Notes: generated from the sequence alone by a model not told the origin. DNA of 64,000 nucleotides from Ananas comosus (GCF_001540865.1 NC_033628.1:8549388-8613387), one strand, 5' to 3'; counted from the first letter of the stretch, positions 1 through 11,023 are shown. Numbers and translations: made by a program.

Positions 1-52
1 AATGGGTGGCAACGGAGCTAGTTTGCTATCGATAGTATTCTAGCTCAACTCT
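1..52. repeat. Right end of a TA-inserted fold-back MITE (family A), cut by the window edge
   Basis: The first 52 bases end in GATAGTATTCTAGCTCAACTC followed by a TA-rich stretch. This is nearly identical in reverse complement to the left end of the full copy at 28473 and to the right end of the copy at 34964-35506. Only the terminal hairpin region is inside the window. Confidence 0.7.
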
Positions 53-644
53 ATTTATATATATGTATGTATGTATATATCAACTTTTGTTACTAGCTTG
101 TTACTTGATATACATTTTCTTTGGCTTTCTTTGGTAAGCCGACGAAGCAAAGTGACGTAAATAATCCGTTTTTAAAAATTTGTGTTCAAACCGACAAAAT
201 CGAACTGCAACCAAATCATTATTTTTGGTTTCATTTGGTTTGGTTTTTACGACTTTGGTATAGTTTTTGGTTGTGATAATATGAAATTGATTTAGCTCGG
301 TTAGATTTTAGTTTATCTGATAAGTCAAATCAAATGGAAACATGTTCATAACTGGACTCATAAAATGCGTTCGACTTTGATTTAATCATGCCAAGAATGC
401 TTAATGCAATGCCATACTTGGTTGCTCCAAAAAAAAACACAACAACAACAACGGCTACTTTTCATATCCGAAGCAGCTTCTTTGACGATCTTTGAAGGAT
501 AACAAATGGTTGTGAACAGTCTGAGTTAATTATCATATTTTAAGTGGATATTCGATTGTCTAATTTCCTATGGAACACCAAATTAGCTATTTCCAGTTGT
601 ATACTTTTGTGCTTACTCTGTGGTTTTACATTAAATAAAAACGT
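53..644. other. AT-rich intergenic DNA, no gene seen
   Basis: No reading frame with recognisable protein content and no RNA gene is visible. Short TA and poly-A runs only. Confidence 0.6.
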
Positions 645-940
645 ACAAAACTTATCTGAATTATGGGTCGTTTTTTATTCGACTATCTGATATATCAAAA
701 TTTTGATTTTTACCATTCAATCTTTCAATTTATTTTGTTTGAGTCAACGATAAAATTTAGCTAGTATATTTTATACAATTCTCACAATTATTTATTAAAG
801 TAAATAATTAGCTTAAATTTTAACGTCAAAGTTTTGTTGAGCAATTCAAATCAAACAAATTGAAAGGGTAGGTAATGAAATTAAAATTTTGAAAAGTCGG
901 TAGTTAATTCAAAATGGTATATAGTTTAGATAAGTTTTGT
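645..940. repeat. MITE family B copy 1
   Basis: The ends are inverted repeats: ACAAAACTTATCTGAA on the left against AGTTTAGATAAGTTTTGT on the right. The interior (about 800-940) is clearly homologous to 54645-54800, for example the shared TTAAATTTTAACGT and CAAATCAAACAAATTGA. No coding capacity. Superfamily not determined. Confidence 0.65.
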
Positions 941-1338
941 ATATTTTTACCTTTATATTATATACTTATGTTAACAAGATGAGGAATGGTTACATTTTTG
1001 AAATTAATAGAATGGTAAAATGAGATAGAAATAGAATTATTTAGAATGGCACCATAAACAATTGTTGTTTACTCTTTGGGCATGTTTAATTTGAACGATT
1101 TGTAGCTTGAAATGAGAATCAAAATGATTAATTCGGAATGTTAGTGATTGGTTTGAGGAATTGACATTCTGATTATCATTTTGGGGGAAATCAAATCCCT
1201 CTAAACTATTCCGACTACATTGGTGGAAATCAACTTCGATTCCGCGAGGGATAGAGAAAAAAACTATACGCCCCACTTCTTAGAGGGTTACCCATCATAA
1301 GACTATTCCAACCCTAGCATGCTTATCTCTTTTAATCT
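941..1338. other. Intergenic sequence, no gene recognised
   Basis: No open frame here resembles a known protein. The stretch ends at the left boundary of a retrotransposon LTR; the five bases before it (1334-1338, AATCT) would be one side of a target duplication whose partner is not identified. Confidence 0.5.
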
Positions 1339-1841
1339 TGTAGAACGGAGCGGAAGTATTCGTTCGTACCCTTTTGCGGAAGCGATTCGCGTTACAACTC
1401 AATGAGTCCGGATCGTCGAGGTTGATTCACGTGTCCTTTGATCGTCCTTGATTAAATCTTCTCACGTTCCAAACTCGCGATGGATCGAGCTACAAACGAG
1501 CACGATCACAAATCCACCGTTCAAGTCTCTCTTAGAATAATAGGTTGATGGAGGATGTGGTTTCTCTCTTTCGTTTTCTTATTCTCTTTTCTTTTACCGT
1601 TCTTGTACCTCTTTGTTATGTGGGATCGTCCGCATATTTATAAGAGATTCCAAAATCCTAATAGCATTAGAGATAAGGCCAAATCGGTTATTAATTGTTA
1701 TCCTAATATGACTAGGATTTATCTCTAACTAACTTTCCAATTTGAAAGCGAGATTAATTCCAATCCAATTAGATAACATAACATCCGTCGGATCGAACCC
1801 GCTTATGGGCGTACCCGATTCGATTTAACCGAATGCCAACA
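1339..1841 (-). repeat. 3' LTR of a Ty1/copia element (minus strand)
   Basis: Read on the minus strand the segment starts TGTTGGCATTCGG and ends CTACA, so it has TG...CA ends. Just upstream on that strand is the purine-rich AGTGGGAGA, a good polypurine tract, which marks this as a 3' LTR. A TATAAATA box lies inside. No second copy of this LTR is visible in the window. Confidence 0.7.
1635..1642 (-). promoter_or_regulatory. TATA box inside the copia LTR
   Basis: TATAAATA on the minus strand, about 200 bp into the LTR, where a U3 promoter is expected. Confidence 0.55.
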
Positions 1842-2336
1842 TCTCCCACTCGCACATGACGGGATCGATGCCATCGTAACCACTTCCTTAACATCACACC
1901 ATTATTAATTCTATTCATACAGGAAAATGAATAGTGCGACCGCCGAGTCAACCTGCATTTTGGGAGCTCTATACTAGAAACCGCATCCGGCCAACATAGA
2001 GACATCAATCCTCAAAAAGGAAAAAATATTAGACTCGTGATGTCCTAGACCATTGAATTACATCAGGTTCAGCATCTCTAATCCCTCAAAGAGCCATGTT
2101 AACCGCAATTGCGCACATTATGACACTATACTCATGATTGTTTCGCTATACTGAAGCAATACAACCTGTCGACAATGAGTCAAAGTGTCTTAATGTAATT
2201 CAACTAGTCTTCCTTAAGCCCTCATGCCACTGAGTTGAGAACTGATTGCTTTCCCGGCAATGCCCCATAAAGCCGCATCACTCATGGCCGTAGGAAACAT
2301 GCCAAAGTAGCAACATCAATTCTTTCGCTTAATAAC
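1842..2336 (-). other. 3' untranslated internal region of the copia element
   Basis: Lies between the polypurine tract and a single N at 2337. No recognised protein. It has the character of the long non-coding region between RNase H and the 3' LTR in some copia lineages. The N joins it directly to gag sequence, so the rest of the element is deleted or was misjoined in assembly. Confidence 0.45.
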
Positions 2337-2342
2337 NTTATA

Positions 2343-2711
2343 ACTGTCAAACCGCATAGTCAGACTGCGCAACCTTGTAGCCGAAGTTGCACCAAATTTT
2401 GCTTTGAGAGCCTACCACATGTCATACGCAGTCGGATACTGCTCACACTCGCACAAGAGATCATTCTGCATACTGCTCAGCAACGTGATGCGAGCAATGC
2501 GATCCTTTTTGAGCCAATTATTATAGGCTTCCATATCTCGGCGAGCCTAGGCACTGGTGCCCTCTGTGGGTAGGTCCATTTTATTACTCATGTTTTCCAG
2601 AACCTCTTGCTCAGCGAGAACATATTGAATTTTACGGTGCCAAATATCATAATTGTCACCATCCAATTTCTCGCCCTTGTTTAAATCCGCAATAATTTGT
2701 TTGGAAGTCAT
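2343..2711 (-). pseudogene. Copia gag N-terminus, broken
   Basis: Minus-strand translation from the ATG at 2709-2711 gives the start of a plant copia Gag: a segment reading about KLDGDNYDIWHRKIQYVL, followed by a UBN2-like helical region with EAYNNWLKKDRIARITLLSS. In-frame stops interrupt it (for example near 2550), and it ends at the N at 2337. Gag would form the virus-like particle that packages element RNA. No protease, integrase or RT follows, so this is a dead fragment. Confidence 0.7.
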
Positions 2712-3491
2712 TAAATCTCACTTTGTTCATACAATGCGCAGAAAAAAAGATATTTTAAAATTAGTACACGAAACGTGTATTCAATTTTGCCGCATCTCTA
2801 ATTAAATAAATTAAAAATTAGATCATACATGCGTAAAGAAAAATTTCGCTATGCTCATAATCACATCACACACCATATGTCAAAATATTTTTAATTATTT
2901 AATTAAGATGCACAAAATATTTGAGAGTAACAGCATATAAATTTACTCTACCAAAATTAAAAAATCCCACTCGATAAGGCATGCATAAATATATATATTA
3001 CGCCAAAAGTTACATCTTTTCATCATAAAAAGGTAAAAATAAAAAATATGCGTTTTCTACATCACAAAAGAATATTGGATCATTGATGATATATCACAAA
3101 AGCACATTAATCATCAAATATATATATAATTTTATTAAAAAAAAATTGGTGGAGAAAAAAGAAGAAAAGAAAAGAAAATCTGCTGGCCCCTTGCGGGCTG
3201 CGGCCTGCATGGGCTCCAAGCGCGTGGTCGTCGTGGTCATCCGAAAAAATTTCAGAAAAAAAAAACACAACTCATGATATAGAACACCAAAACTTGCAAG
3301 AAAAATATCAATGGAAACCTTGTGACGAGCTCTTCCAAATCATGCAAGTTTCACAATGAGATATTCATTTTCGAAAAAACCGCCAAAAACGCTCACATAC
3401 ATGCAAGAAAAAATCTAAAACATGATAGATTTAATATATCGCATGTAATCTCGTTAAAAGATGTATCAAGACCACGAAATCAACCAAAAAA
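2712..3491 (-). other. Leader between copia PBS and gag; no gene
   Basis: About 780 bp of AT-rich sequence between the gag ATG and the primer-binding site, with a small GC-rich island at 3180-3240. It is unusually long for a copia leader. No protein recognised. Confidence 0.45.
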
Positions 3492-3504
3492 GACTCTGAT
3501 ACCA
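3492..3504 (-). other. Copia primer-binding site (tRNA-iMet type)
   Basis: Minus strand reads TGGTATCAGAGTC, one base off the standard plant copia PBS TGGTATCAGAGC, three bases after the LTR end. Confidence 0.75.
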
Positions 3505-3506
3505 AT

Positions 3507-4047
3507 TGTCGGATCGTTGGCGCTAACCATTAATCCCAAAAGCTCGAGCTGTTAGAAATACGCAACCAATTCACTTAAAGCGTATAGAAACAGCGCCCAC
3601 AGGTCTCGATTGTGACTCGGCCCACCTGGCCTCACGCCACTTCGAACATGACTCGGCCCAACCTAGCCTCACGCCATTTCGAACATGACTCGGCCCACAT
3701 GGCCTCCCGCCATAGGGCAGGATGCTGGCCCATTTAAGCCAACAAATCTCTTGGGCCTAGCCACTATCGAAAATATTATAGTAAGATTAAGAAGTTTAGT
3801 TATATTATCTTATATATAAAATTATTCCAAATCCTAGGATCTCACATTTTTTCTCCTTTTAAGTCCTGATGTCTTCATCAGGCTCAAATATTCACAAGTA
3901 CCAAGAGATATAAGATTCATCTCTCTAACCTTAGCCGACCTTGTGAAAAACCGCACTCTACCCACAATAGTTATTAGTTAGACAGTTTCACTCTGTCTGC
4001 TGAATAACTCTGGCTCTACCGAGACTCATCTTATACTTTAGCCGGCA
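3507..4047 (-). repeat. 5' LTR of a copia-like element (minus strand)
   Basis: Abuts the PBS. In plus orientation it begins TGTCGGATCGTTGG and probably ends GCCGGCA at 4047. It contains a short tandem pattern around ACTCGGCCCA (3615-3700). Its inner end resembles the small solo LTRs at 40018 and 56297 (shared GCGCTAACC). A second PBS-like motif (GGCTCTAATACTAAC) right after it hints at another eroded LTR to the right. Confidence 0.55.
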
Positions 4048-4729
4048 ATTGGCTCTAATACTAACTTAATTGAATTGGTTGGTTGCGGTGGTATTGTAGC
4101 AGGTGGTATGCTGCGCGAATATAGGGGTGACTTTGTTCGTGTGGACAGAGGAATTCCTATATTTGTGGCGAATTTGCTCGTCTTCTGGACAAAGTTATTT
4201 TTTTAAAAAAAGTTAGGCATTTTCTACTAGCTTAACTTATCAAAATCAGGCCTTTTTCTAAAATGGCTTTACAAAAACTCTTATTTAAATTTAAATATTA
4301 ATTGACAGCCCTTTTTGCATAAAGAATTCACCTTTTTTTTTTTGCAAAATTGGTTCATATATTTTTTATTTTGCATATTCGGATCGAATTTTTAGAAATC
4401 TAACCAAAATGCCTCTCTCTTCTCTTTCTTTACTCTCTCTCATCTCCTTCGTTGTGACGCCAATGTTGCCAACATTGTCATAGTTCCTTTCCTCTCCTTT
4501 CTCATTCTCCACAACCTTCTACCTCTTTCTATCTGACCTCCTCCTTCTTATCCTCCGTTGCTATCGTCGCGGACCACCAGCCGCCTGTAGCAAGCAACGC
4601 CTCGAGCAGGCTAGGGACGATAACTATAGAAAGTCGACTCTTTTCTCCGGACGTTGCAATCCTATTCCCGCCATCGAGGAGGCCACCGTCGACGAACCTC
4701 CGTCGAGACATGCAGCTTCTATATTTATT
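4048..4729. other. Mixed repeat-derived sequence, no intact gene
   Basis: At 4090-4190 a plus-strand stretch could encode GGIVAGGMLREYRGDFV, which vaguely resembles the plant RVT_3 RNase H start, but it is too short to call. 4195-4400 is AT-rich with poly-T runs, and 4500-4729 is a more GC-rich segment fused directly to copia RT sequence at about 4730. It probably contains another insertion whose ends I could not define. Confidence 0.4.
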
Positions 4730-4966
4730 CGAATACACAGATTTATCAGACATGTTCACATGAAAACCATTTGATACAACCAAAGAGTCAAATTTCAAAA
4801 ACCATTGCTTAGGAGCTTGCTTAAGTCCATATAAAAATCTATTCAATTTGCACATTTTGTTCTCATGCCCAAAAACTACAAAGTTTTCAAATTGCTTTAT
4901 ATAAATATCTTCATAAAAATCACCATTCAGAAAGACTGTCTTAACATCCATTTGATGAACAATCAA
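4730..4966 (-). pseudogene. Copia reverse transcriptase fragment
   Basis: Minus-strand translation gives the conserved copia RT stretch HQMDVKTVFLNGDF through LYGLKQAPKQWFLKFDS. It stops abruptly at about 4730, where unrelated GC-richer sequence begins, so the YVDD catalytic box and RNase H are missing. Upstream on the element (4990-5086) is integrase C-terminal sequence, so the connecting region is deleted too. It belongs with the gag, protease and integrase remains at 5907-7969. Confidence 0.85.
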
Positions 4967-4989
4967 ATTATGAATAGAGGCTTCCTACT

Positions 4990-5086
4990 TTCACTGGGCG
5001 TGACACCCACACTTTAAAATAATTCAGATTAGGCTTCCTACTTTCCAAAGCTCATAGGGAGACACAATAGAATTCTTGTGGGGAAT
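4990..5086 (-). pseudogene. Copia integrase C-terminal piece, left of the MULE insertion
   Basis: Minus strand reads LNKIPHKNSIVSPYELWK, the familiar copia integrase motif (LN+IPHK...SPYELW). The MULE-like element at 5096-5897 splits it from the rest of integrase at 5907-6402. Confidence 0.75.
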
Positions 5087-5095
5087 TTTATTTAA

Positions 5096-5897
5096 GGGGC
5101 AATTGCCTATATACCCCTGAAAAGTTTCTGGTTTTCTTATTTACCCTTCTTAGAAGGCTAATATTGAAAATACCCTTCTTATGTTCCAAGTTTTTCTAAA
5201 ATACCCCTGGAGTTAAGTTCCGTTAGTGAGTTGCCGTTATCTCTGAAAAATGACCATTTTGCCCATTCCAATATACCCTTGTACCGTAACAAACTTTTCT
5301 TATACACCCTTCATATAGCAAATACTTTTCTTATTTGCCCTTCAGCCGGATCCGGAGCAGAGGGCTTGCAGGGGTCCGATGGCGTTGCGGCCCTCTTGCT
5401 CCCGACGCCGGCCAAGGCAGCGGAGGAGGAGAAGGACGACGAGAGCGGCGAGAGATGGGATCGTCACTGCGGCCCTCTTGCTCCCGGCGCCGGCTAAGGC
5501 GGCGGAGAAGGTAGACGACGGCGACGACGAGAGCAGCGGTGGAAGAGGACGACGAGAGCGACGAGAGGGGTGGTGTTGGAGGTGGAGGTGTAGGAGGAGA
5601 TGAGGCGAGGTGGAGGCGGAGGAGCCGGCCGGTGGTGGCGACCAAGTTGGGGAAGAAAGAGAGGATAATTTTAGGGATTAGTATAATAAGGTAGGGGCAA
5701 AATAGGTATTTTGTTCAGATTTTAACTCTAGTATAGATTTAACCCATGTTTAACCCGAGTTAAGCTAACAGGGGATAACTGCGGGGGTATTTTGGAATAA
5801 CGGTGAAACATATGAGGGGCATTTTAGAAAGAAAAAAAAAAAGTAGGGGTAGATCGGATATTTTCGAATACATGAAGGGTATATAGGCAATTATCCC
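5096..5897. mobile_element. Non-autonomous MULE with GC-rich cargo (Pack-MULE-like)
   Basis: Inverted termini: GGGGCAATTGCCTATATACC on the left against the complement of GGTATATAGGCAATTATCCC on the right. A perfect 9-bp target duplication TTTATTTAA flanks it (5087-5095 and 5898-5906), the hallmark of Mutator-like elements. Both arms are AT-rich; the centre (5340-5650) is very GC-rich and unlike the arms. It lies inside a copia integrase gene. Related copies without the GC-rich centre lie at 37552-38088 and, partly, at about 29420-29819. Confidence 0.85.
5340..5650. other. GC-rich cargo of the MULE, possible captured gene fragment
   Basis: About 310 bp with sharp composition edges. It includes two similar blocks (around 5385-5415 and 5470-5500, both with GCGGCCCTCTTGCTCCC and GCCGGC), so part is duplicated. 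Short frames exist on both strands, rich in Arg, Ser or Pro, but none resembles a known protein. The source gene is not recognised; simple GC-rich filler is an alternative. Confidence 0.5.
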
Positions 5898-5906
5898 TTT
5901 ATTTAA

Positions 5907-6402
5907 AATCATACATACAAAATCAAAGCTTCCCTCCATAAGTTATCGGGTGCACCAAATATAATAATCATCGAGTTCACCATATCCATCAAAGTCCTAT
6001 TCTTGCGTTCAACAACTCCATTAGATTGAGGTGTATAAGGAGCAGTCACTTGATGCACAACTCCAAACTCTTAACAGAAAGCAGTCATCTCATTTGAAGT
6101 ATATTCATCATCTCGATCAGACCTCAAAATCTTAATTTTCTTAACTAATTGATTTTCAACCTCAGCCTTATAAATCTTGAATCTGTTTGAATCTCATCTT
6201 TTGATTTGATCAAGTAAACATAACAATATTTTGATTGATCATCTATAAAAGTCACAAAATGCTTATTTTCACCTCTACTAGATCTACTTCCATCACAAAC
6301 ATCACTTTGCACCAATTCTAAAATATCACAATCTCTATCCATAGATTTAAATATTTTCCTAGGCTTAAATAGCTTGCACATATATTTCACATATATGATC
6401 AT
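5907..6402 (-). pseudogene. Copia integrase core, broken
   Basis: Minus-strand pieces read SRGENKHFVTFIDDQSKYCY and QVTAPYTPQSNGVVERKNRT. These cover the DDE core: FIDD..S carries the second Asp region and PQSNGVVERKN the catalytic Glu region. Frames are broken between 6120 and 6180. The gene is interrupted downstream by the MULE at 5096-5897. Confidence 0.85.
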
Positions 6403-6981
6403 GTAAATCAGATTTAGGAATCAAATAAAGATGCATCAATCTTTTGATTGTATTAAAAATTTACATGTCCCAATCTTCTATGACAAATATTAGGAGAAAT
6501 AACATTCAAAACAAAAGCACTTACATTAACGGAAGGAGAGATACAGATAATTTAAATAAACCGCCACTCAAAAATCCCTTCCGTACAAAGTTTACACCTT
6601 TTGTTATAACTATCTTATTACATTCAAATACTAACTTAAAATCCTACTGAACTAAAAGAGAAGCACTAATCAAATTTTTCCTAAGGTTGCGAATACGGTG
6701 GACTCCATGAAAGGTTAGGGTCTTCCGGGAGGTTAGCTGCAAGTTCACTCGACTTGTCCCTAGCACATGAGAAGAGACAGCATACCCTATATTCACCGAT
6801 CCTCCACATGAGTCTTGATAGGTGGAAAATCACGAACGATCAGAATAAGCATGAACATTAGCTCCAGTATCTATCCATCAATCAAAAAAACTATGGACAA
6901 AGTTAACATCGGGTAAACTAGATCCTAACCTGATAGTGGAGTCAGAAGGTCGAGTCTTGCGGAAGGTGGAACTTCTAGATC
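6403..6981 (-). pseudogene. Copia protease and GAG-pre-integrase region, broken
   Basis: Minus strand at 6860-6874 reads IDTGA, the aspartic protease active site (normally DTGA or DSGA), followed on that strand by a segment reading about GYAVSSHVLGTSRVNLQLTS and then RNLRKNLISASL. Multiple stops and frame changes separate the blocks. Confidence 0.65.
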
Positions 6982-7491
6982 CTAACCAGCAGTAAGCATA
7001 TTCATCTGGCGCTCAGGTAGAACTTCCTTCTTCTTCTTTGGTACAGAAGGTCGAGTCTTGCGAAAGTAGCAATCTTTCGCAAAGTGGTTTGTCCCATACA
7101 CAAAGCAATCAGAGTTGTCTCCACTTCCTTCGGGTTTAGGTTTCTTAAAGTTTGGGTTGAACTTCCTATGGCGGAAAGGCTTCTTCTTAAAGTACCTGTG
7201 ATGTTGAAAGTTTCTAACCTTATTTTTGGGATGCTCTACTAGGTTGGCTTGGGTTGTAGGTTCACTAGGCTTTTTATGCCTAGCTCGGTTCGACTCTTCT
7301 ATCCTAATGTATTTTAGGACATTATTCAGAGATAGCTCTCTCTGATTGTGGTTAAGATCATTTGCATGGTTCGACCAAGAAGGTGGCAACTTATCTATAA
7401 GAGCGGCAACTAAGAAACTTTCATCAAGATTTACACCACTAGATTTAAGCTGCTCAACTATATGCTCAAAATCATGAAGCTGGTCAGACAT
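6982..7491 (-). pseudogene. Copia Gag central and C-terminal part
   Basis: 169-codon minus-strand frame with the typical plant copia Gag middle (SGVNLDESFLVAALIDKLPP), a basic stretch (HHRYFKKKPFRHRKFNP), then a damaged zinc knuckle CFVYGTNHFAKDC in which the second Cys of CX2CX4HX4C is replaced by Tyr. Nucleic-acid binding would be impaired. It continues as degraded Gag from 7492 to 7969. Confidence 0.85.
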
Positions 7492-7969
7492 AGACTTATT
7501 ATCTACGAACTAAAATTTAATTAGATCTGACGCTTGATATTTCTTCTGGGTAGATCAACTTAACCATACTTATTTTCTAAGGATGTCCAAAGTTCCCTAT
7601 CTGTTTTAGCACTATAGTAGATGTTGTACAATTTGTCGGATAGGGTACTAAGAATTCAGTTTAAACAGTGATAGTTGATCATGTTAGGGCAACAAAAGGT
7701 ACAGTTCTAGGTGTAGATGTAGTTGCGGTTTCAGTAGAGGGAGGAGTGGATCCAACCTAGGCTTAGCTTCGAGTAACTGGTCTGTTGACCGCAATCTGAA
7801 TTGCACCTTCCTGTGCAGATCCATTGTTATTCTCGGTAGGATCTAAGATGGCAGTAATCGGCCCAAGTGTGGTAAGCCAGAACCTTATTTGGTTTCGCCA
7901 ACTCTTAAAATTACAACCACCAAAAGTGAAAGGTTTCGCCGAATCCTCCATAATCAAAAGTCTATTCAC
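7492..7969 (-). pseudogene. Copia Gag N-terminal part, frameshifted
   Basis: A minus-strand frame ending at 7763 contains FTFGGCNFKSWRNQIRFWLT, the usual N-terminal motif of copia Gag. Stops separate it from the downstream Gag frame. The expected PBS and 5' LTR to its right are cut off by the single N at 8080. Confidence 0.75.
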
Positions 7970-8079
7970 AAGTAATCCTACTATAATGTTACAAGATTGT
8001 TTTGAATATCAGAAGAATAATAGTATGATATTCTACGTTTTATTCAGAGAGATTACGATATATATATATATATATATAT

Positions 8080-8080
8080 N
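8080..8080. other. Single N, contig join
   Basis: The N sits at the end of a (TA)n run, between the start of one copia gag and the 3' part of a different copia element. Confidence 0.7.
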
Positions 8081-8469
8081 TGTCATACGGATCTTAGCTC
8101 AGTCACTCCCGGAGTGTCTAGCCTGAGTTCTCCATTTGCTCGCTATCTCAAACGCCAAATGGTGAGCTCACATCCAGCTTTTAATATACAGACCATACGA
8201 ATCGTGGGACTATTCGTATACGGTCTCATTAATGACCTCATCTTGGTGCCAACCAAGGCAGCTTACATTAATGCCTCAATTTTTGCTCGCTCTCTACAGT
8301 GCCGAAAAGAATGATTGCCCGTGTGAGAGGGCCAGTCAGCCTGTGACATGCTATCAATCAGTTTAATAACAATGCATGTGTACTAATTTTACCAAATATC
8401 TTTGCCAAAATAATAATTTGTAATTAAATAACCTAGAAATTACAAAAAAATAATCGACTGTCTACACAA
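8081..8469 (-). other. 3' untranslated region of the copia element at 8470-11214
   Basis: Non-coding sequence downstream (minus strand) of RNase H. No LTR end or polypurine tract can be placed before the N at 8080. Confidence 0.45.
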
Positions 8470-9962
8470 TCAAATCCTACGGAGTCTAAGAGCTTTAACA
8501 TGAGCCAAAAAAGATTCTCTAACAATAGGCTTAGTCAGAGGATCTGCCACCATGCAACTCGTAGAGATGTGTTCCAGGATTTTTTCCTTCTGCGCCACTG
8601 CCACACGAACAAAGTGATACTTTAAGTCGATGTGCTTTGTCTTGCCATGATATTTCGGGTCCTTCGTGTATGCAATCGCTGCCATACTGTCACAATAGAT
8701 TGTCACAGGAACGGAAGTACAAGCGACAATCCCAATATCTCAAAGGAACCTTCTGCTGCAGAACACGCCACGAACTCCGCTTCCATGGTGGAAAGAGCTA
8801 TGCAGGTCTGTTTCTTACTACTCCAAGTTATGGCACCATTGCCAAGTAAGAATGCATATCCTGAGGTCGACTTACGCTCATCTAGGTCACCAGCCCAATC
8901 CGCATCGCTATAACCAATGAGACGTAAATTCGTACCTTGATAGTACAACACATAATCTATCGTACCTCTGAGGTAACGAAGTATTCTTTTAACAGCCTTC
9001 CAGTGGTCCAATCCCGGATTGGACTGATAACGGCTAACCAGGCCCACGACATAGCATATATCAGGCCGAGTACACATCAAAGCATACATCAGGCTTTCGA
9101 CCGCACTAGCATATAGGATCCGATTCATCTTATCCTTCTCTTCAGAAGTTTTAGGGCACAGTTTAAGGTTCAAACTCTCACCTTTAGCAATAGGAGTGTC
9201 AATGGGTTTGCAATTGTGCATCTGAAATCGCTCTAAAACTTTTCTTAGGTAAGTCTCTTAAGACAGACCTAAAAGTTTCTTAGAACGATCTCGTAGGATC
9301 TTAATTCCGAGCACATAATTCGCTTCACCCATGTCCTTCATCTCAAAATTAGAGGACAGCCACATCTGAGTGGCGATAATCATCTCCTTATTATTCCCAG
9401 CCAATAGAATGTCATCAACATATAAGGAAAGGATTAGAAAAAATTCTTTGGACCGTTTAACATACACACAGTGATCTTCTTCAATCATCGTAAACCCATC
9501 TTCAGTGATGGCTCGATGAAATCGAATATACCACTGTCTGGAGGACTGCTTCAATCCATAAATGGATCATCGGAGCTTACAAACTTTATGCTCCTCACTC
9601 TTTACAGAGAAGCCAGCAGGCTGATTCATATAGATCTCCTTATCTAGTTCTCCATTGAGAAATGCAGTTTTAACGTCCATTTGGTAAAGTTCCAAATCCA
9701 AATATGCGACAATGGCCAAGATCAGACGAATCGAAACAAACCTTACAACCGGAGAAAAAGTTTCTTCGTAATCAACGCTTTCTCGTTGGGTAAAACCCTT
9801 TGCTACCAGGCGAGCCTTATACCTATCAATAAAACCATCTGCCTTGCGCTTAATCTTGAGAACCCATTTATTCCCGATTGTTTTGCGCCCTGGTGGCAAG
9901 TCAACCAAGTCCCAGACATGATTTGACTTCATCGATTCTATTTCCTCCATCATTGCATCCAA
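8470..9962 (-). pseudogene. Copia reverse transcriptase and RNase H, decayed but nearly full length
   Basis: Minus-strand frames cover, in order: RT start (NKWVLKIKRKADGFIDRYKA; MDVKTAFLNGEL), the catalytic box LYVDDILLAGN (YVDD at 9411-9422), ARPxI-like TRPDICYVVGLVSRYQ, RNase H DADWAGDL..RKSTSGYAF, the STMEAEFVA helix, and the end of RNase H (KHIDLKYHFVR...VADPLTKP). Catalytic residues are intact, but frameshifts and stops near 8705, 9240 and 9560 split the frame. Reverse transcription and RNA degradation would be the roles of an intact copy. It is among the least decayed copia pol sequences here. Confidence 0.9.
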
Positions 9963-10340
9963 CCATTCCTTATGAGTAGGTAATGAGAGAGCCTCTTGGA
10001 AAGATCAAGGCTCATCATCATCATGTGAAGCAACCATGAAAGCCTCCCCCTCAATCTCAAAACGACGACGGTGAACGCCACATGTGCGCTCCTACGAAGT
10101 TGAGGCTCCTTATCTAAAGGCAAGTCGCTCACACTATCCCCAGGAGGTATTGGAGTCGCCTCCTCTCCCTCGACTGAACGAATAGAAGCGCCAATGTCAG
10201 AGTCATCCATCTCATGGAATTCAATTTCATTTCGAACCTCACTTTTATAAGGAAAATCCTCCAAGAGGAATTCAACATCTCGTGACTCAATCTCAGTCAA
10301 ACTTCCATCTGGCTGCTTTCCAATGAATACATATCCCTTA
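9963..10340 (-). pseudogene. Copia integrase-RT linker, left of the Harbinger MITE
   Basis: Acidic linker coding (for example DGSLTEIESRDVEFLLEDFP), typical between integrase and RT in copia Pol. The 683-bp MITE at 10341-11023 cuts the frame; the coding continues at 11027 after removal of one TTA copy. Confidence 0.8.
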
Positions 10341-11023
10341 GGGTGCGTTTGGTTCGCATTATGAAAGATTACTAGGAATAAAAGATATCCGAGAATCTTA
10401 TTCATATTAATCCTATTACTAAGAATGTAAAATTCCTGTGTTTGGTTCGCACAGTAATATTAATTAGTGATGTTATTTAATATTACAAAAAATATATAAT
10501 TAATTAATTAATTTATTTATTTAATTTTAGATAATGTTACCAGAAGTTTCAACATCTTTTTAGAAAAAAGAAAGAGAAAGTTAGGGAGAGAGAGAGAGCA
10601 TAATTTAAAAAAATAGAAAGAAAAATATAGTCGAAATTAGAGGGAGTGAGAGAGTTGAAATTTTAGAAAGAGAGGGAGAGAAAGCTTAGTTTAGAGAGAG
10701 AAAAAAAAGTTGAATTTTAGAGAGAAAAATAAGTTTAGAGAGAGATATAAGGTTAGAGTGTAAAGAAAAATAATATCAATTAGCCGGCGGGTAGGAAGAA
10801 AGAAAGAGATTAGACATATTATGATTATCCCAATCCATTAATATAAGGATACCCACCCTCCCTCAAGGGAATGAGATTAGTACTTTGGGGTGAATCTTAT
10901 TCCCAAGTGAATTCAATATTACCAACTAGATTACTTAGTGCGTTTAACCAAACACCGTCATATTTTTTTATTCCCATTGGATTACTAGTAATCTTTAAAA
11001 GATAGCGCGAACCAAACGCACCC
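10341..11023. mobile_element. PIF/Harbinger-type MITE inside copia pol
   Basis: Perfect 17-bp inverted ends GGGTGCGTTTGGTTCGC, with TTA duplicated on both sides (10338-10340 and 11024-11026). The TTA duplication is the Harbinger/Tourist signature. The interior is AT- and purine-rich with GAGAGA tracts, without transposase coding. The copia reading frame resumes in phase across the site if one copy of the TTA and the MITE are ignored, so it arrived after the copia. Confidence 0.92.

Noticed and set aside
4090..4190. Possible RNase H (RVT_3) fragment from a non-LTR retrotransposon
   Set aside because: Only about 17 convincing residues; too short to separate from chance.
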